11,506 nucleotides of DNA. It comes from DASVBJ01 sp036375895 (GTDB lineage: Bacteria; Actinomycetota; Actinomycetes; JACCUZ01). The stretch spans positions 1 to 11,506 of the forward strand of contig DASVBJ010000097.1 in the NCBI GenBank assembly GCA_036375895.1, in the 5' to 3' direction. Within the stretch, counting starts at the first letter, position 1; the number at the start of each line of letters is the position of its first letter. A program made the translations under genes and the position numbers. The notes below the pieces were generated by a model, which searched no databases, was not told the origin of the DNA, and worked only from the letters and a program-made list of their open reading frames with translations. This document shows, one piece after another, positions 10,725-11,506 of this stretch.

Positions 10725-10803
10725 AGGCCCGGTCCGTGCGGCGCCTGTTCGGCTTTTAGTGCGGGTGCTTGGGGCACATCGGTGCCTCTGGCGTCCCGGG
10801 CCT
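10725..10803 (+). ncRNA. Possible structured RNA between MATE and DUF1990 genes
   Basis: AGGCCCGG (10725-10732) pairs perfectly with CCGGGCCT (10796-10803). The stem can continue with GGCGCC (10740-10745) against GGCGTC (10790-10795, one G-U pair), leaving a 7-base bulge. Inside, GGCAC (10773-10777) can pair either with GTGC at 10765-10768 or with GTGCC at 10782-10786, which are mutually exclusive hairpins. A strong terminator follows. No known RNA family was recognised; in DNA this GC-rich some pairing is expected by chance. Confidence 0.25.
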
Positions 10804-10807
10804 CGAG

Positions 10808-10849
10808 AGCAGCCCCCGCTACCGCCTGACGGCGGGGCGGGGGCTGCTT
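10808..10849 (+). terminator. Strong hairpin terminator
   Basis: AGCAGCCCCCGC (10808-10819) and GCGGGGGCTGCT (10837-10848) form a perfect 12-bp stem. Inside it CCGCC (10822-10826) pairs with GGCGG (10831-10835) around a TGAC loop. The right arm runs into a weak T-containing tail (TTCGTGTT). It ends transcription about 130 bases after the MATE stop and insulates the DUF1990 gene; the symmetry means it could also work from the other strand. Confidence 0.75.
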
Positions 10850-10961
10850 CGTGTTCCGCCCGACCGCGGCCGTCGCGGGCCAACGTAGGGGCGGACACGG
10901 TGGGCGGGCCGCAGGCGCGCCGGTCGGTGCACTTCGCGCGGACTGCGGCACAGTTGTGCAT

Positions 10962-11504
10962 GTGCTGACGCGTTCACCCCAGCTACGCGACGCGCTGGCA
11001 ACGGCGCAGCGCTCGCTGGACCATCCGCCCGCATCGTGGCTGGCTGAACCGCCGGCGGGGCTGCATCCTCTCCACGCCGAGACGCGGCTCCCGGGCGGTG
11101 TCGCGCTCGCCGACGCGGGCGCCGCCCTGCTGTCGTGGGACGTGCATCGTGGCGCGGGCCTGCGTGTGGAGGCAGACGGGCCTGCTCGCGTGGGCGGAAC
11201 AGTCGTTGTCGCCGTCCGCCTCGGGCCGCTGTGGGCGGTCGCGCCGTGTCGAGTGGTCGAGGTCGTCGACGAGCCGGGACGGGTGGGGTTCGCCTACGCA
11301 ACCTTGCCGGGTCATCCGGAGTTGGGCGTCGAGCGCTTCACGTTCGAGGACGTCGGTGACGGTGTCCGGTTCGAGGTAGACGCGGTTAGCCGCCCGGCCC
11401 TGTGGGCGTCGCGGGTCGCGCCGGCGGTCGCGAAGCGGGTGCAGGCGTCGGTGACCGCCCGCTACCTCGCCGCTGCCGCTGCGTGCGTGTCGCGAACTAC
11501 GTGA
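10962..11504 (+). CDS. DUF1990 family protein
   Basis: This 180-residue protein of unknown function matches the DUF1990 pattern: LLSWDVHRGAGLRV (56-69), VGGTVVVAVRLGPLWAVAPCRVVEVVDEPGRVGFAYATLPGHPE (77-120) and a C-terminal FEVDAVSRPALWASRVAPAVAKRVQASVTARYL (137-169). The CRVV..VDE...GFAY.TLPGHPE block is the most diagnostic. No membrane segment or signal peptide is seen, and the fold resembles a small beta-rich lipid- or ligand-binding module only by general analogy. The GTG at 10962 was chosen; GTG at 10956 is equally possible and adds two residues. Neither has a Shine-Dalgarno sequence. The frame is open to about 10851, but that part overlaps the end of the terminator region and does not look like protein. 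The gene ends two bases before the window edge. Confidence 0.8.
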   Translation: MLTRSPQLRDALATAQRSLDHPPASWLAEPPAGLHPLHAETRLPGGVALADAGAALLSWDVHRGAGLRVEADGPARVGGTVVVAVRLGPLWAVAPCRVVEVVDEPGRVGFAYATLPGHPELGVERFTFEDVGDGVRFEVDAVSRPALWASRVAPAVAKRVQASVTARYLAAAAACVSRTT

Positions 11505-11506
11505 GT

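Noticed and set aside
10740..10850. tRNA, SRP RNA or tmRNA gene
   Set aside because: No T-loop GTTCRA, acceptor-stem pairing or CCA context, and no SRP tip or tmRNA features were found.
9120..10961. 613-codon open frame antisense to the MATE gene
   Set aside because: Highly biased Gly/Arg/Gln/His composition, no domain, fully antisense to a well-supported transporter; stop codons are rare in this composition.

Overview
The window is about 11.5 kb of very GC-rich, densely coding chromosome from an actinobacterium. GTG and TTG starts are common, and two genes look leaderless. An SsgA/SsgB-family protein and an RsiG-like c-di-GMP-responsive anti-sigma factor point to a developmentally complex or motile lineage (Streptomyces-like, Geodermatophilaceae, Kineosporiales or similar). 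I cannot fix the genus from sequence alone. I see no insertion sequence, prophage, CRISPR array, tRNA or rRNA.

Layout. At the left edge, the 3' part of a PhoD-like phosphatase gene runs on + (1-1506). It converges on a long minus-strand run. Reading that run in its own 5'->3' direction: dnaB (8988-7630), an ssgB-like gene (7505-7086), a lactate 2-monooxygenase-like flavoenzyme (7015-5705), an rsiG-like gene (start uncertain, to 5066), a pat/hisC-type aminotransferase (5027-3945), a VOC/glyoxalase-like protein (3909-3268) and an ABC-F ATPase (3207-1558). To the right, on +, are a MATE/DinF-type exporter divergent from dnaB (9324-10676), a terminator with possible structured RNA upstream of it, and a complete DUF1990-family gene (10962-11504).

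How the parts may relate. dnaB next to a divergent MATE gene is, as I recall, an arrangement also seen in Streptomyces. The space between them carries at least six same-orientation TCCACA-core sites that look like a DnaA-box cluster, which could tie dnaB expression or DnaA availability to replication initiation. The ssgB-like and rsiG-like genes sit 1.5 kb apart on one strand with only the flavoenzyme between them. In Streptomyces these families act in septum placement and in c-di-GMP control of sigma-WhiG. The pat, VOC and ABC-F genes are closely spaced and may be partly co-transcribed, although ABC-F also has a plausible promoter of its own.

The observations most worth following are the RsiG-like protein (one perfect c-di-GMP signature and a second with Gln replaced by His), the DnaA-box-like cluster upstream of dnaB, and the repeats upstream of the ssgB-like gene.
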